This document shows positions 63,356 through 64,000 of a DNA stretch of 64,000 nt, piece after piece (the first letter of the stretch is position 1; each line of letters opens with the position of its first letter). The notes beneath the pieces were generated by a model. It did not search any database. It saw only the letters and a list, made by a program, of their open reading frames with translations, and was not told the DNA's origin. The position numbers and the translations under genes are program-made. This DNA is from Auanema rhodensis (lineage: Eukaryota > Nematoda > Chromadorea > Rhabditida > Rhabditidae): contig OZ059894.1 in assembly GCA_964057225.1 (NCBI GenBank), positions 19,498,476 through 19,562,475 on the forward strand. Direction: 5' to 3'.

Positions 63356-63638
63356 TGTTTCGTATATATACGAAAGAATAAGTAATAAATCATCAAATTA
63401 AGTAAAACATAAGAAAATTGGTTTTAAATAGAAAATAAGTAGATTCATTTTAAAATATATTTCTGCTGTGAGCGGTCGTATACAGTTTACGTCATATTTA
63501 CGTGAACTGACGTACGCCAAATGCTTCACTTTTAAATCAGTTCACATTGTTGACTCATAGCGCGTAGTCGCATTTATTATTAACTGTTTCACCATTATAA
63601 ATTGAATAAATCATTATTTTTATATTCTGTATCTTTTC
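63356..63638 (+). repeat. 3' LTR of the BEL/Pao element
   Basis: Matches the 5' LTR at 56799-57081 with one substitution (T at 63462 for C at 56905) and no indel. It carries the same palindrome (63358-63375), Inr/DPE (63537-63570) and AATAAA (63605-63610). It runs from CTTTT straight into satellite sequence CCATGTACACTC. The bases that follow CTTTTC in the 5' LTR (GGAATATAATTT, before the PBS) are absent, so either the LTR ends here or its last bases were lost at the junction. Confidence 0.92.
63605..63610 (+). terminator. Poly(A) signal AATAAA in the 3' LTR
   Basis: AATAAA followed by a T-rich stretch (TCATTATTTTTATATTCTGT), suitable for cleavage and polyadenylation near 63625-63638. It is the best candidate for the element's transcript end. 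Confidence 0.55.
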
Positions 63639-64000
63639 CATGTACACTCAACATTGCTTCCAAAAACATTTTGACAAAAATTTTTTCGAAAAATTTCAGA
63701 ATAATTTAGCAAAAAGTAGATGTTTTTAGATTCCATTTTTCAAGGCAAAGACGATGGACAATGTTATTCAACGAAAAAATTAATTCTTCAGGGTGAAAAT
63801 CGAGGATATAAGTGTGAACTTATATCAGTTGATATCTCGGTGCATTTTTAAGCTAGCGCAAATCTGATAACACAGAACGACGCAGCTTAAAAATCCGCAT
63901 CGAATGCACTATACTACATTGAGAAACGCTTAATACAAAAATTAGTTATGATCGTTTGAAAAATGATGCATTAGTGTATGTTGAGTTTCCATGTACACTC
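63638..64000 (+). repeat. Satellite array resumes (about 1.03 monomers)
   Basis: The 351-bp satellite continues in the same orientation and at exactly the phase where it stopped at 56798. CCATG at 63638 recurs at 63989, 351 bp later. The monomer is of the TTCAGAAT, GATATCTC, CAGAACG, TCCGC type. The array runs off the window. Confidence 0.97.

Larger units (their letters stand above)
56799..63638 (+). mobile_element. BEL/Pao LTR retrotransposon, nearly intact
   Basis: A complete LTR retrotransposon of about 6.84 kb inserted in the satellite in the same orientation as the monomers are read here. It has two LTRs of about 283 bp, a tRNA-Gly primer binding site, gag, pol in the -1 frame and a polypurine tract immediately before the 3' LTR. 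The BEL/Pao assignment rests on the DUF1759-type Gag, three Gag zinc knuckles, the domain order protease, RT, RNase H, H2C2 integrase, and a DUF5641-like C-terminus. No env gene follows pol: only 133 bp lie between the pol stop and the polypurine tract. Both ORFs are open and the LTRs differ by one base, so the copy looks young and possibly competent, subject to the RT and protease oddities and the odd 3' junction. Confidence 0.95.

Overview
The window is a eukaryotic heterochromatin-like locus. About 57 kb of a single tandem satellite, all copies in one orientation, is interrupted once by a nearly intact BEL/Pao LTR retrotransposon. The host is most likely an arthropod, probably an insect. 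Reasons: BEL/Pao elements occur in metazoans and are common in insects; the primer binding site fits the 3' end of an insect-type glycine tRNA; the LTR carries an Inr plus DPE core promoter of the Drosophila type; the genome is very AT-rich. I cannot name the species from the sequence.

Positions 1-56798 hold about 161.8 copies of a 351-bp monomer. The period was checked from motif spacing over the whole stretch; only two 1-bp deletions (near 49475 and 52984) break it. Monomers differ at a limited set of diagnostic sites. These variants recur in nested higher-order repeats (HORs) of 3, 5, 7, 10 and 26 monomers (1053, 1755, 2457, 3510 and 9126 bp), so the array grew by repeated segmental duplication. 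Each monomer holds three clear inverted repeats. I see no gene in this stretch. The 63-codon open frames at 12543, 13245, 16755 and 20265 are chance products of monomers that lost one stop codon.

Positions 56799 to about 63638 are the retrotransposon (about 6.84 kb). In order: 5' LTR (Inr/DPE promoter, poly(A) signal), tRNA-Gly primer binding site, AT-rich leader, gag (DUF1759-type capsid region and three zinc knuckles), pol in the -1 frame (aspartic protease, reverse transcriptase, RNase H, H2C2 and DDE integrase, C-terminal DUF5641-like domain), a short 3' region with two polypurine-tract-like motifs, and the 3' LTR. Gag and pol overlap at 59123-59174, and an in-frame slippery heptamer at 59135-59141 would give a Gag-Pol fusion by -1 frameshifting. 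The LTRs differ at one base in about 282, so the insertion is recent. No env-like gene is present.

The satellite resumes after the 3' LTR in the same phase (63638-64000), so the array continues beyond the window. The insertion lies at the edge of the loop of a satellite inverted repeat. The 3' junction lacks the 4-5 bp target duplication expected for this superfamily. The element supplies its own structural proteins and enzymes; the satellite appears non-coding and may be centromeric or pericentromeric, which is inference.
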